A DNA stretch of 64,000 nucleotides. Source: Christensenellaceae bacterium. Lineage in GTDB: Bacteria > Bacillota > Clostridia > Christensenellales > Christensenellaceae. This document shows positions 45,159 through 54,487 of this stretch, piece after piece (within the stretch, counting starts at the first letter, position 1; each line of letters starts with the position of its first letter). The stretch is from the NCBI GenBank assembly GCA_017523755.1, contig JAFWWA010000038.1, forward strand, positions 1 to 64,000, read 5' to 3'. Both the position numbers and the translations under genes were made by a program. Under the pieces are notes generated by a model. The model was not told the DNA's origin, did no database searches, and saw only the letters and a list, made by a program, of their open reading frames with translations.

Positions 45159-45188
45159 ACTGATAAGCAATGGTCAGGACGGGATCTT

Positions 45189-47396
45189 ATGGACATAAAG
45201 GAATTCATGCTTGAAGGAAAGGAAACAAGGAGCTTCACTCTTGGCGACAGGGAACAGCCAAAACAGGTGAGGCAGCTTTCCGATGCTGAATTTAAGGAGC
45301 TTTATCTCCATAAGGCCGTCAAATACGGTGTATGGAAAAAGATAACAGCCTTAAAAAGGGTGCTTTCATCCGAGCAGGACACCTATTCGTTCATATCCAT
45401 GCTCATCTATGAGGTGAGGACAAAAAAGAGCGAGAGCGAAGAGCTTTTAAGGACCGCGCTTGAGCTCTATTCCGTGACAGAGGACGGGACAGAGGTCAAA
45501 AAAGATGAAGAGGATGAACGCGGCACAGCGGGATTCTATGAGCATGAGACCGGGACCGAAGTTCACACCGGCGGCGAGACCATAAGGAATTTCTCGATGG
45601 ACCAGTACAGATCCATGAAGGATTTCTACAAGGAAGAGTATGTCTCATGGAGGAACAGCTTCAACAGGGGAGAGACACCGAGGGCTGAGATAAACTATAT
45701 CATGATGTATATCTTCGAGGTGCTGAACGGAAGGGACAGGAGACCTGTTGCCGAATCCGTGAGACGCCTCATCTCGGCGTACAGCGATTCGTTCCAGGGC
45801 CTTGAAGAATTCCTGAGGAGATGGGTCGACGGTAACGGAGGCGAGACCGCGCGGGGAAGAGGAACTTCGTTTACCGATAAGGCCGGCTCAAGGTTCAAGT
45901 CAAGGGAGGAGCGTTTCGTTGATGAAGCTCTGGCATACAGGGACAGGGAGGGCACAGCCTGCCCGTTCGTCCCGTACCCGCAGAGGACTCTTTCCTTCAG
46001 CCTTCTCTCAGATGAAAGACTAAACTATTATCTGTACTTCAGGAGCGAGGCCAGAAAAGGCTCGTTTATAAGATCCGACACGGGATACGTGCTCCTTTAC
46101 GCAAACGAGATAATAAACAATATAGGGACAGAACCCGGGGAGGGAGCGGACATGCTCATATCTCTCTTCGGAAACTATAAGGACAGCATTCCCGCCGTGA
46201 GGGAGGAGCTGCCTGGCTGGATAATCGACTATCTGACTTATTACGGCGTTGAAAGGGATATAAGGGAGATCTGTCTTAACACAAAGGGAGCGTATTTCGG
46301 GTCCAGATACGAGAAGATGCTCAATTACATGCTGAGGCAGAAGCCGCTCATCGTGAGCTATGACATGCTGCAGATCATGTCAGACTACTATCCCGACCAG
46401 AACAGATTCTACGAAGGCCATGAGGAGCTGTTCAACAGATTCATTCCCGAGGCTTTTTCCCTCATCGACTCCTTCATGAGAAGGGACGGAGGCCAGGGCA
46501 TATACGACCGCTTCCTCTTAAAGAGGAGCTACAGGATATCGAGGTTTTTCGACCATGCCCTTTTCCTCAGGACAAAGGACGCGAAGGATACGGGATATAT
46601 ATATAACTTTACAAGCAACCTCAGCATGAGGGAGTTCGTAACGGGATTCTTCAGGACCGTGGAGAACGCCTTAAGGGATGCGGCGGGGGAAAAGTCGAAG
46701 CTCAGAAACGTGAAGTTCGACCCTGAGATGAAAAGACTCATTGAGAGCTATATCTCCCGCGAGATGAAGAAGGATGAGCCTCATGAGGAAGAGGAGAAGA
46801 CCGACATAGTGATCGACGGAAGCAGGCTGAAGAAGGCCATGGCCGACGCGGAAAGGACCGTCGAGATGTTAAGTACCGACGGGCCTGCGGAGCTTCCCGG
46901 TCAGGATGAGAAGCAGCTTGCCATCATAGACTGCTTAGTGATGAACGGCGGAAGGGCTGACGAGAAAAGCTTAAGGGACGTCGATCCCGACTATATCCTC
47001 GCCATCGACAGCATAAACATGAGGTCTCTCATGGAGAACGACAGGATCCTTATAAACGACAATGAAGGGACCTTCACGATGGATGCCGAGCTCATGAAGA
47101 GATATGAGAAGAAAGTAGCGCCGTCGGGAAAAGTATCAAAAGAATATACGGAAAAGCCAAACGAGGGCGGACAGGATGTCTTTGATGCCATTGAGAAGGC
47201 GTTCATCAGCGCCGCGCTTGATGAGGATGAGGAGGAAATGAACAGGATCGCGCTGGAAAACGGCACGATGCCTGAGCTTATGGAAGAGGTCATAAACGAA
47301 AAGGCGCTTGACTCTTTCGGCGATATACTGCTTGAGGGCGGCTCTGTCATAGAGGATTACAGAGAAACGGCTCTTGAGATAACAGGAGGTAACTGA
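45189..47396 (+). CDS. TerB-N/TerB-C domain protein
   Basis: 735 residues, cytosolic. The TerB-N region (about 130-230) is marked by KDFYKEEYVSWRNSFNRGETP, YIMMYIFEVLNG and LEEFLRRWVD; the last 140 residues look like TerB-C (DEKQLAIIDCLV, ILAIDSINMRSLMENDRIL). The first 90 residues appear to hold a related helical unit (LYLHKAVKYGVWKKI). TerB-fold proteins bind metal and are linked to tellurite-type stress systems and DNA-processing operons. It stands two bases before the ATPase gene, so it is a partner. Clean start ATG 45189. Confidence 0.78.
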   Translation: MDIKEFMLEGKETRSFTLGDREQPKQVRQLSDAEFKELYLHKAVKYGVWKKITALKRVLSSEQDTYSFISMLIYEVRTKKSESEELLRTALELYSVTEDGTEVKKDEEDERGTAGFYEHETGTEVHTGGETIRNFSMDQYRSMKDFYKEEYVSWRNSFNRGETPRAEINYIMMYIFEVLNGRDRRPVAESVRRLISAYSDSFQGLEEFLRRWVDGNGGETARGRGTSFTDKAGSRFKSREERFVDEALAYRDREGTACPFVPYPQRTLSFSLLSDERLNYYLYFRSEARKGSFIRSDTGYVLLYANEIINNIGTEPGEGADMLISLFGNYKDSIPAVREELPGWIIDYLTYYGVERDIREICLNTKGAYFGSRYEKMLNYMLRQKPLIVSYDMLQIMSDYYPDQNRFYEGHEELFNRFIPEAFSLIDSFMRRDGGQGIYDRFLLKRSYRISRFFDHALFLRTKDAKDTGYIYNFTSNLSMREFVTGFFRTVENALRDAAGEKSKLRNVKFDPEMKRLIESYISREMKKDEPHEEEEKTDIVIDGSRLKKAMADAERTVEMLSTDGPAELPGQDEKQLAIIDCLVMNGGRADEKSLRDVDPDYILAIDSINMRSLMENDRILINDNEGTFTMDAELMKRYEKKVAPSGKVSKEYTEKPNEGGQDVFDAIEKAFISAALDEDEEEMNRIALENGTMPELMEEVINEKALDSFGDILLEGGSVIEDYRETALEITGGN

Positions 47397-47398
47397 CA

Positions 47399-48706
47399 GT
47401 GGCTATACCTAAAAGGATATCTACGACGCTTATAAATTCGCTTTCGAGCGGAGTTGTCCCGAGGACGGGGCTCGAGCATATAACGGTTGGACGGAAGGCA
47501 GAGATAGAAGCGCTGGTCTCGGATCTTGACAATATAAGCGAGGGGGCCGGGGGATTCAGGCTCATAACGGGAAGGTACGGCAGCGGCAAGAGCTTCCTCC
47601 TCCAGACCATAAGGAATTATGCTCTTGACAGAGGATTCATAACCGCGGACGCAGACCTGACTCCCGAAAGAAGGCTGACGGGATCGAAGGGCCAGGGGCT
47701 TGCCACATACAGGGAGCTCATGATCAACTTCGCCGCTAAGACGAGACCTGACGGCGGCGCTCTTGAGCTGATACTTCAGAAATGGATCGCGGGCTTAAGG
47801 AAGGATGTCAAGGACAGGAATCCCGATGCTGACGAATATACACTTGACAGCCTTGTAAGCGAGTCCATAAAAAAGACTTCTTCCGAGATGGTGGAACTGG
47901 TGCACGGCTTTGACTTTTCGAGGGTCATGGTAGCCTACTGGGAAGCCTTCAGGAATAACGACGCTGAGACAAGGCATGCCGCCTTAAGATGGTTAAGGGG
48001 CGAATTCAATACGAAAACGGAAGCGAAGAGATATCTTCCCACCGATTCGGTAATAAACGACGACACATGGTACGACTTCATAAAGCTCTGGGCGAGCTTC
48101 GTGTCAAAGATAGGGTACAAGGGGCTCGTCGTGTTCATAGACGAGTGCGTCAATCTTTACAAGATCCCGAACTCACAGTCTAGGAACGCTAACTACGAGA
48201 AGATACTATCGATATTCAACGATACCATGCAGGGGAAGGCGGATCACCTGTACTTCCTCATGGGCGGTACCCCGCAGTTCGTTGAGGACGAGAGGAGAGG
48301 CTTATTCAGCTATGATGCGTTAAGGAGCCGGCTGCTTCCCGGAAAGTATTCGGGGGAGGGCTTAAGGAACCTTGCTGCTCCTGTAATAAAGCTGACACAG
48401 CTGACGGACGAGGAGATGTTCCTGCTTCTAAAGAAGCTGACCCTGATACACGCCGGTCATTACGGATATGAGCCTTCGGTGTCGGATGAGGATATGATAG
48501 CTTTTCTTGAGAGCGCTCTTGGAAGAGTAGGAGCAAGGACGCTCCTTACTCCAAGAGAGATAATAAGGGACTACCTTGACGCACTCGATCTTTTAAGACA
48601 GAATCCGGGCGTTAAGTTCAAAGACGTGATAGGTACGACGATGGAAAAGGAACCTTTAAGTTCCAAGGATGATGTAGACGATTTTCTTATGGGGTTTGAG
48701 ATCTGA
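47399..48706 (+). CDS. BrxD-like P-loop ATPase (DUF2791 family)
   Basis: 435 residues. GTG 47399 follows AGGAGG. Walker A GRYGSGKSFLLQT (about 58-66), Walker B GLVVFIDECVNL (about 235-245), sensor-like FLMGGTPQFVEDERRG. The opening segment ISTTLINSLSSGVVPRTGLEHITVGRKAEIEAL matches BREX-type BrxD ATP-binding proteins. In type 2 BREX BrxD accompanies helicase BrxHI; the phage-modification genes pglX and pglZ are not near here. Likely a clamp or loader for the helicase that starts two bases after its stop. Confidence 0.85.
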   Translation: MAIPKRISTTLINSLSSGVVPRTGLEHITVGRKAEIEALVSDLDNISEGAGGFRLITGRYGSGKSFLLQTIRNYALDRGFITADADLTPERRLTGSKGQGLATYRELMINFAAKTRPDGGALELILQKWIAGLRKDVKDRNPDADEYTLDSLVSESIKKTSSEMVELVHGFDFSRVMVAYWEAFRNNDAETRHAALRWLRGEFNTKTEAKRYLPTDSVINDDTWYDFIKLWASFVSKIGYKGLVVFIDECVNLYKIPNSQSRNANYEKILSIFNDTMQGKADHLYFLMGGTPQFVEDERRGLFSYDALRSRLLPGKYSGEGLRNLAAPVIKLTQLTDEEMFLLLKKLTLIHAGHYGYEPSVSDEDMIAFLESALGRVGARTLLTPREIIRDYLDALDLLRQNPGVKFKDVIGTTMEKEPLSSKDDVDDFLMGFEI

Positions 48707-48708
48707 AA

Positions 48709-50886
48709 ATGGAAAAGACAAGCAGCAGCGTATTTGACAGGCTCGCGCCTTTCATACAGGAATATATCTACAGGAAGGGCTGGTCCGAGTTAAGGGAAGT
48801 GCAGGTTGAGGCGGCAAGGACGCTTTTTGAGACCGACCATCATCTTCTGCTTGCTTCGGGGACAGCAAGCGGAAAGACGGAGGCGGCGTTTTTCCCCGCG
48901 CTTACGGAGCTTTACAACGATCCGCCGACAAGCATAGGCATCTTATACATTGGGCCTCTGAAGGCGCTTATAAACGACCAGTTCGAAAGACTTGAGGAGC
49001 TGCTCGAGGACGCCCACATAAAGGTGACGCACTGGCACGGTGACGCGCCCCAGTCTAAAAAGACCGCTCTTGTAAGGGATCCCTCGGGAGTGCTTCAGAT
49101 AACGCCCGAGTCTCTTGAGAGCATGCTCATGAACAAGACCAACGCCATAGTGAAGATGTTCCATGACTTAAGGTACATCATCATAGACGAGGTGCATGCC
49201 TTTATGGGCAGGGACCGCGGTAACCAGCTCATATGTGACATAAACAGGATAGAGAAGATGGCGGGCGTGCAGCCTGTAAGGATAGGGCTCTCCGCAACTC
49301 TCAAGGATTACGAGAACGCGGCCGAATGGCTAAGAGGCGGCTCTGACAGGGCCGTCGACGTGAACGATCTCGATATTAAAAGATCGCTCAGGCTCGCGGT
49401 CGAGCATTTCTCCATACCTGACGCCAAAAATGAGGTGCAGACCGAACAGGAGGCACAGGCCAAGGCTTCATACAACGGGTTCATATATGACTCGGTTCAT
49501 AACAAGAAGTGCATAATCTTCACGAACAGCAGGGACTCCGCCGAGGAGGTCATAAGGGACATGAGGACCATCGCTGCAAAAAGGGGCGACAGGGACATCT
49601 TCTACGTCCATCACGGCAGCATCTCATCAGCTTTAAGGGAGGAAGCGGAGTTTGCCTTAAGGGAAGGCCCAGGGCCCGCGGTATCAGCCGCCACGCTGAC
49701 TCTTGAGCTGGGCATAGACATAGGAGGTATGGACAGGATCGTCCAGATAGGGGCGCCTTATTCCTGCTCGAGCTTCGTACAGAGGCTCGGAAGATCGGGA
49801 AGGAGGGGCAATCCTTCCGAGATGATATTCGTAGGAGCCGAGACATTTGACGATACGGCCCCGCTGCCGGCAAAGATACCTTGGACGCTGTTAAGGGCAA
49901 TAGCTGTCATAGAGCTTTATCTCAAGGAAAAATGGATCGAACCGGTGTACAACAAAAAGATGCCTTTGGGCCTTCTGTACCATCAGACGATGAGCATACT
50001 CAAGAGCCATACGAGCCTCGACAGGGATGAGCTTGCCTATGAGGTGCTGTCGCTTCCTCCTTTTAATGAGATCGAGCTCGAGGATTACGAGACCTTCCTT
50101 GATCACCTAATATATACGGGCCACATCGAAACAATGGATGAGGGCGACCTTATTATAGGAGAGACCGGGGAAAGGATCATAAGGAATTACCACTTCTACG
50201 CCATGTTCGAGGATGAGGAGGAATATTCGGTATTCGCGGGCACGGAAGAGCTCGGCAGCATAACGGAGATACCTCCCGCAGGATACGCGATGACGCTTGC
50301 GGGAAGGTCATGGAGGATACTTGAGGTCGACCATAAGCATAAGACCATACAGGTCGAGGAGATAAAGGGCTTCTCCGATACGCTATGGACCGGAGGGTTC
50401 GGAGACATCGATCCGAGGATATTAAAGAAGATGAAGGAAGTACTTGAAGGGAACGAGGAATATCCCTATTTAAGGCCGAATGCCGCGCTCAGGCTCAAAA
50501 AGGCGAGGAGACTCGCCCATGAGAGCGGGATGTTAAAAAGCCCTGTCATAGCCGCCGGCGGTGATACGATGTTCATAATACCCTGGATAGGCAGCAAGCA
50601 GTTCAGGACTCTTGACAGAGCGTTAAAATACATGTTGAGAGGGGATCTGAAGCTGAGGCATCTTATCCCTACCGAGCCTTATTACTTCAGCGTGGCGGGA
50701 GAGGTCTCTCCTGACACCCTTCTTGATGCCATCAAGTTCACCGCTAAAGGGGAATACGATCCCTTTCTGCTCTTAGGAAAAGACGAGGCTCCGCTCAACG
50801 GAAAGAACGATGAATTCGCTCCCGATGAGCTTCTGAGGAAAGCCTTCATAAAGGACGGGATCGACCTTGATTTCAAGGATATTTAA
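48709..50886 (+). CDS. Lhr/BrxHI-like DEAD/DEAH helicase
   Basis: 725 residues, SF2 helicase. Motifs: LLASGTASGKTEAAFFPAL (I), IIDEVHAFMGRDRG (II, DEVH), GLSATL (III), FTNSRDSAEEVI (IV) and QRLGRSGRRG (VI). No nuclease domain; the C-terminal 300 residues have a winged-helix and beta segment as in Lhr. It is the third gene of the cassette (two bases after the ATPase). Likely role: unwinding or remodelling nucleic acid in a defence or DNA-repair complex. Confidence 0.9.
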   Translation: MEKTSSSVFDRLAPFIQEYIYRKGWSELREVQVEAARTLFETDHHLLLASGTASGKTEAAFFPALTELYNDPPTSIGILYIGPLKALINDQFERLEELLEDAHIKVTHWHGDAPQSKKTALVRDPSGVLQITPESLESMLMNKTNAIVKMFHDLRYIIIDEVHAFMGRDRGNQLICDINRIEKMAGVQPVRIGLSATLKDYENAAEWLRGGSDRAVDVNDLDIKRSLRLAVEHFSIPDAKNEVQTEQEAQAKASYNGFIYDSVHNKKCIIFTNSRDSAEEVIRDMRTIAAKRGDRDIFYVHHGSISSALREEAEFALREGPGPAVSAATLTLELGIDIGGMDRIVQIGAPYSCSSFVQRLGRSGRRGNPSEMIFVGAETFDDTAPLPAKIPWTLLRAIAVIELYLKEKWIEPVYNKKMPLGLLYHQTMSILKSHTSLDRDELAYEVLSLPPFNEIELEDYETFLDHLIYTGHIETMDEGDLIIGETGERIIRNYHFYAMFEDEEEYSVFAGTEELGSITEIPPAGYAMTLAGRSWRILEVDHKHKTIQVEEIKGFSDTLWTGGFGDIDPRILKKMKEVLEGNEEYPYLRPNAALRLKKARRLAHESGMLKSPVIAAGGDTMFIIPWIGSKQFRTLDRALKYMLRGDLKLRHLIPTEPYYFSVAGEVSPDTLLDAIKFTAKGEYDPFLLLGKDEAPLNGKNDEFAPDELLRKAFIKDGIDLDFKDI

Positions 50887-50927
50887 ACAGCTTATTGTTA
50901 AAAAACAGTACATAATTTGTTTGTAAA

Positions 50928-50958
50928 ATCTTAAACAAAAAGTTATAGAATAGTAGCA
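50928..50958 (+). promoter_or_regulatory. Promoter of the HtrA gene
   Basis: -35 TTGTAA (near 50920-50925), 17 bases, -10 TATAGAAT, about 70 bases before ATG 51014; A/T-rich. Positions are approximate. Confidence 0.5.
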
Positions 50959-51013
50959 AATGAGAAGAGATTAAAAGGAATCGAAATATATCTGTTTTGG
51001 AAAGGATGATATT

Positions 51014-52333
51014 ATGAACGGTTCAAGAAATGCTGGAAGAAAATTCCTGGTTGCAGCTGCGGCAGTTATAGTGCTGGTGCTCATAGTTGCTGGAGTGACG
51101 AGGTTCGCTTCGAACTATACGAGATACAAGGATGCCTATGAACAGGCAGAGATCACTGATGCAGGGGAAAAAGCTGAAGACCAGACCGATAAGACAGAGG
51201 ATAAGATTGAGATAAGAGGTTCCACCTCGGACAGCAGTCAGTCTGATTCCGCAAAGGATAAGATCAGCGAGAATATCGAAGCCTCGATCAATAAGGATGA
51301 CAAGAGCAGCAGGCTCCTTGAGATTCTTACACAGCCAGGCGAAGGCGAGATGACGCCTGAGGAGGCAGCTGAAAAAGTAACGCCTTCAATAGTCTGCATA
51401 CAGAATTATCAGACTGTGACACAGTATATCACTGACGGCGGATACAATTTCGGAGGATTCAGCTTCGGCGGACGCAGAAGGGAAAACGGCTCTTCTATAC
51501 AGCTTGCGGCTGAAGGCAGCGGCATCATCGTCTCCAAGGACGGTTACATAGCCACGAACGCGCATGTCATCGAAGGCGCAGAGCTCGTTAAGGTGGTTCT
51601 GAGCAACGGCGATATATATCAGGCTGAGATAATAGGCTCCGATACTGATACGGACCTGGCACTTCTGAAGATAAAAGCTACTGAACTTCCCGCGGCTACG
51701 ATAGGCGATTCCTCGGCGATGAAGGTCGGGCAGTTCGTGCTGGCGATAGGAAATCCGGGCGGCAGCATGTATTCGAATTCCGTAACGTTCGGCATAGTTT
51801 CAGCTGTTCACAGAGAGCTGGACTATATCGGTCAGGGATATACGCTTGACATGATACAGACCGATGCCGCTATAAACCCCGGAAACAGCGGCGGTGCCCT
51901 TATAAACCTCAAGGGAGAGGTCGTTGGGATCTGCTCGATGAAATATGTGGATACTCAGTATGAGGGGATGGGTTTCGCTATATCAACCCAGGAAGCGATC
52001 CCGATCCTGAATGAGCTGCTCGAGAACGGACGCGTTACTTCAAGGAGCGCGCTTGGGATCACTGGCATGGCGCTCGATGAAGTATCGGCAAAGTACTATG
52101 ATCTCGTTGAGGGCATGTATGTTTCGAACGTCACCTCCGATAAGGCTGGAGACCTTGAAGCCGGAGATGTTATAATCTCGATCGACGGAAAAGAGACCAA
52201 GACGCTTCAGGATCTGAAGAGCGTACTTAAAGGAAGAAAACCCGGTGAAACGGTAGAGGTGACTTATTACCGTTCCTCTGAGAAGGCGAACAGGACTACT
52301 ACCGTCACACTTATAGCTCTCGACAGCGACTGA
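51014..52333 (+). CDS. HtrA-like membrane-anchored serine protease
   Basis: 439 residues. One N-terminal TM anchor (about 11-31) with basic cytoplasmic tip; an acidic Ser/Asp-rich linker (about 40-115) leads to a trypsin-like domain (His in TNAHVIEGAE, Asp in DTDTDLALLK, Ser in NPGNSGGALI) and a C-terminal PDZ (about 345-430, GMYVSNVTSDKAGDLEAGDVIISIDG). Works outside the membrane in protein quality control. The insert NFGGFSFGGRRRENG before the catalytic domain is Gly/Arg-rich. Single gene with its own promoter and terminator. Confidence 0.93.
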   Translation: MNGSRNAGRKFLVAAAAVIVLVLIVAGVTRFASNYTRYKDAYEQAEITDAGEKAEDQTDKTEDKIEIRGSTSDSSQSDSAKDKISENIEASINKDDKSSRLLEILTQPGEGEMTPEEAAEKVTPSIVCIQNYQTVTQYITDGGYNFGGFSFGGRRRENGSSIQLAAEGSGIIVSKDGYIATNAHVIEGAELVKVVLSNGDIYQAEIIGSDTDTDLALLKIKATELPAATIGDSSAMKVGQFVLAIGNPGGSMYSNSVTFGIVSAVHRELDYIGQGYTLDMIQTDAAINPGNSGGALINLKGEVVGICSMKYVDTQYEGMGFAISTQEAIPILNELLENGRVTSRSALGITGMALDEVSAKYYDLVEGMYVSNVTSDKAGDLEAGDVIISIDGKETKTLQDLKSVLKGRKPGETVEVTYYRSSEKANRTTTVTLIALDSD

Positions 52334-52356
52334 AGATAAGGAAATAAGGATACACA

Positions 52357-52390
52357 GGACCGGTGCATTACATGTGCTCCGGTCTTTTTG
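52357..52390 (+). terminator. Terminator after HtrA gene
   Basis: GACCGGTGCA / TGCTCCGGTC (one bulge) and TTTTT tail. Confidence 0.85.
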
Positions 52391-52475
52391 TACATATAGG
52401 AACTGTCATGTTCAATGTGAGGCAGTGTTGTGGTAAAATCAATAGTGTCGTAGATAATCATGAAAGGAACATTTT

Positions 52476-53474
52476 ATGTCAAGACCTATAATCGCAGTCA
52501 CTATAGGAGACCCTGCAGGCATCGGTCCTGAGATCGCTCTTCGGGCAGCGGCAGATCCCGAAGTGGTAAAAAGGACAAGGACCGTGCTCATTGGAAGCAT
52601 GGACGTGATAAGAAGAGCCATGGGCTTTAACAGCATGCCTTCCCTTAAGCTAAACATCGTAAGCGACCCGGGAAAAGGGCTTTACGAGCCTGGGACTGTT
52701 GACATCATCGACTGCGGCATTAAGGGCCTGTCAGAGCTTCCAGTGGGGAAGATATCAGGCGAGTGCGGCAAGGCTTCCTTCCTGTATATAAAGAAAGCGG
52801 CAGAACTTGCTCTTGAGGGAAAAACGGACGCTGTAGCGACTGCTCCCATAAACAAGGAATCCCTAAAGGCGGGAGGAGTGCCGTATATAGGGCATACCGA
52901 GATACTTGAAGGGCTGTCTCATTCGAAGGACCCGGTAACTCTTTTTGAGGTGAACGGGCTAAGGGTATTCTTCCTTTCAAGACATATCCCGCTTTTTGAG
53001 GCGTGCAGGTTCGTCACGAAGGACAATATAAAAAACGCGGTAAGAAGATCGAAGGCTGTGCTCGATAAGCTGGGGATCATAGGAGGGACCATGGCTGTGG
53101 CTGGACTCAATCCCCATAGCGGTGAACATGGCCTTTTCGGAGATGAGGAAGTAAGGGAAATAATGCCCGCGGTAGAGGAACTGAAAAATGAGGGCATCGC
53201 CGTTGAAGGGCCTGTGAGCGCGGACTCCGTATTCCATCTGGCGCTTAAGGGAAGATACAACAGCGTACTGTCGCTTTACCATGATCAGGGTCATATAGCG
53301 ACGAAGACACTCGATTTTGAAAGGACCATATCGGTAACAGGCGGACTGCCGTTCTTAAGGACATCCGTCGATCACGGCACGGCGTTCGACATAGCGGGAA
53401 AAGGTATCGCAAGTGAGACGAGCATGAAGGAAGCCATATTCATAGCGGCCAAATATGCTCCGTTCTACAGATAA
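52476..53474 (+). CDS. PdxA-like 4-phospho-hydroxy acid dehydrogenase
   Basis: 332 residues. PdxA family: VTIGDPAGIGPEIALRA, GHTEILEGL (His), SGEHGLFGDEE (His) and YHDQGHIATK (His) supply the metal site; NAD-dependent. In vitamin B6 synthesis it oxidises 4-phosphohydroxythreonine; in many Clostridia the same family (PdxA2) serves D-threonate or erythronate use. No pdxJ, serC or DUF1537 kinase is nearby, so the role is undecided. GGAAC before ATG 52476; a TGGTAAAAT extended -10 lies upstream. Confidence 0.9.
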   Translation: MSRPIIAVTIGDPAGIGPEIALRAAADPEVVKRTRTVLIGSMDVIRRAMGFNSMPSLKLNIVSDPGKGLYEPGTVDIIDCGIKGLSELPVGKISGECGKASFLYIKKAAELALEGKTDAVATAPINKESLKAGGVPYIGHTEILEGLSHSKDPVTLFEVNGLRVFFLSRHIPLFEACRFVTKDNIKNAVRRSKAVLDKLGIIGGTMAVAGLNPHSGEHGLFGDEEVREIMPAVEELKNEGIAVEGPVSADSVFHLALKGRYNSVLSLYHDQGHIATKTLDFERTISVTGGLPFLRTSVDHGTAFDIAGKGIASETSMKEAIFIAAKYAPFYR

Positions 53475-53505
53475 AAGGGAAAAACGTTTTAAGGAGACGG
53501 CACAT

Positions 53506-54453
53506 ATGAAGTACGGAAATATAAAAAACGTTGACAAGAAGGTCTCAAGACTCATATACGGCTGCGCCATAGGGGATTTCTTCTCGGGCGGCGATATGAG
53601 CGAGATCCTCGACGCAGTGGTAGATGCGGGGATAAATACCCTTGACACAGCGCGTATCTACCGGCTCTCTGAAAAATCGGTAGGAGACTGGATGGAGAAG
53701 AGGGGAAACAGGGACGACCTGGTCATCCTGACAAAATGCGCCCATCCTCTTGAGGACGGGATAAAGAGGGTAAACAGGAAAGAGATACTTGATGACTTCA
53801 GGGTCTCGACCGGATACCTTAAGACAGGATATATAGATATATACATGATGCACAGAGACGATCCTGACTGCGATCTAAGAGACGTCATGGAGACTCTTTC
53901 GGAACTGCATGAAGCTGGAAAGATAGGCGCTATAGGTGCTTCGAACTGGACCTCCGACAGGATAGAGAAGGCAAACGAGACGGCATATAAGTACGGCCTT
54001 ACCGAGATCACCGTGTCGAGCCCGCATTTAAGCGCCGTTGACCAGGTGAGAGACCCCTGGGCAGGCGGCGTGGTAACTATCACCGGTGAAAAGAACAGGT
54101 ATCAGAGAGAATGGTACAGGGAGACGAAATTCCCTCTCATAGCTTACTCGAGCCTTGCCCACGGTTTCCTGTCGGGAAGGGTGACTGATGAGGAGAGCGC
54201 TAAAAGACTGCTCGATGAGTCAGCTGTCACTGGCTATGACTGCCCTGAGAACTATATCAAGCTTAAAAGGATAAGGGAAGTCGCGGAGAACAGGGGCAGC
54301 ACCGTAGCTCTTGTATCAATGGCGTGGCTCTTCCATCAGGACATGGACGTGTATGCAGCTGTGAGTTCCCTTAACCCGGCAAGGATAAGAGAAAACGTCA
54401 AGGCTCTCGATATGGAGCTGACGAAAGAAGAACTGGAATATATTGAAGGCTGA
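53506..54453 (+). CDS. Aldo/keto reductase
   Basis: 315 residues from ATG 53506 (AAGGAG upstream; the frame is open to 53455 within pdxA but unsupported). Catalytic set: Asp in LDTARIYRLS, Tyr in the same segment, Lys in LTKCAHP, His in MMHRDDPD, and the GASNWTSDRI phosphate loop. NADPH-dependent reduction of an aldehyde or ketone; substrate unknown. 31 bases after pdxA, so probably co-transcribed. Some members (YdhF-like) resemble it. Confidence 0.9.
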   Translation: MKYGNIKNVDKKVSRLIYGCAIGDFFSGGDMSEILDAVVDAGINTLDTARIYRLSEKSVGDWMEKRGNRDDLVILTKCAHPLEDGIKRVNRKEILDDFRVSTGYLKTGYIDIYMMHRDDPDCDLRDVMETLSELHEAGKIGAIGASNWTSDRIEKANETAYKYGLTEITVSSPHLSAVDQVRDPWAGGVVTITGEKNRYQREWYRETKFPLIAYSSLAHGFLSGRVTDEESAKRLLDESAVTGYDCPENYIKLKRIREVAENRGSTVALVSMAWLFHQDMDVYAAVSSLNPARIRENVKALDMELTKEELEYIEG

Positions 54454-54487
54454 TGCCTTATAACTGATCATAAAGGAGAGGATATTT

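Noticed and set aside
47399-50886. Complete type 2 BREX locus
   Set aside because: Only BrxD-like and BrxHI-like genes are present; pglW, pglX, pglY and pglZ are missing around them, so it should not be called BREX.
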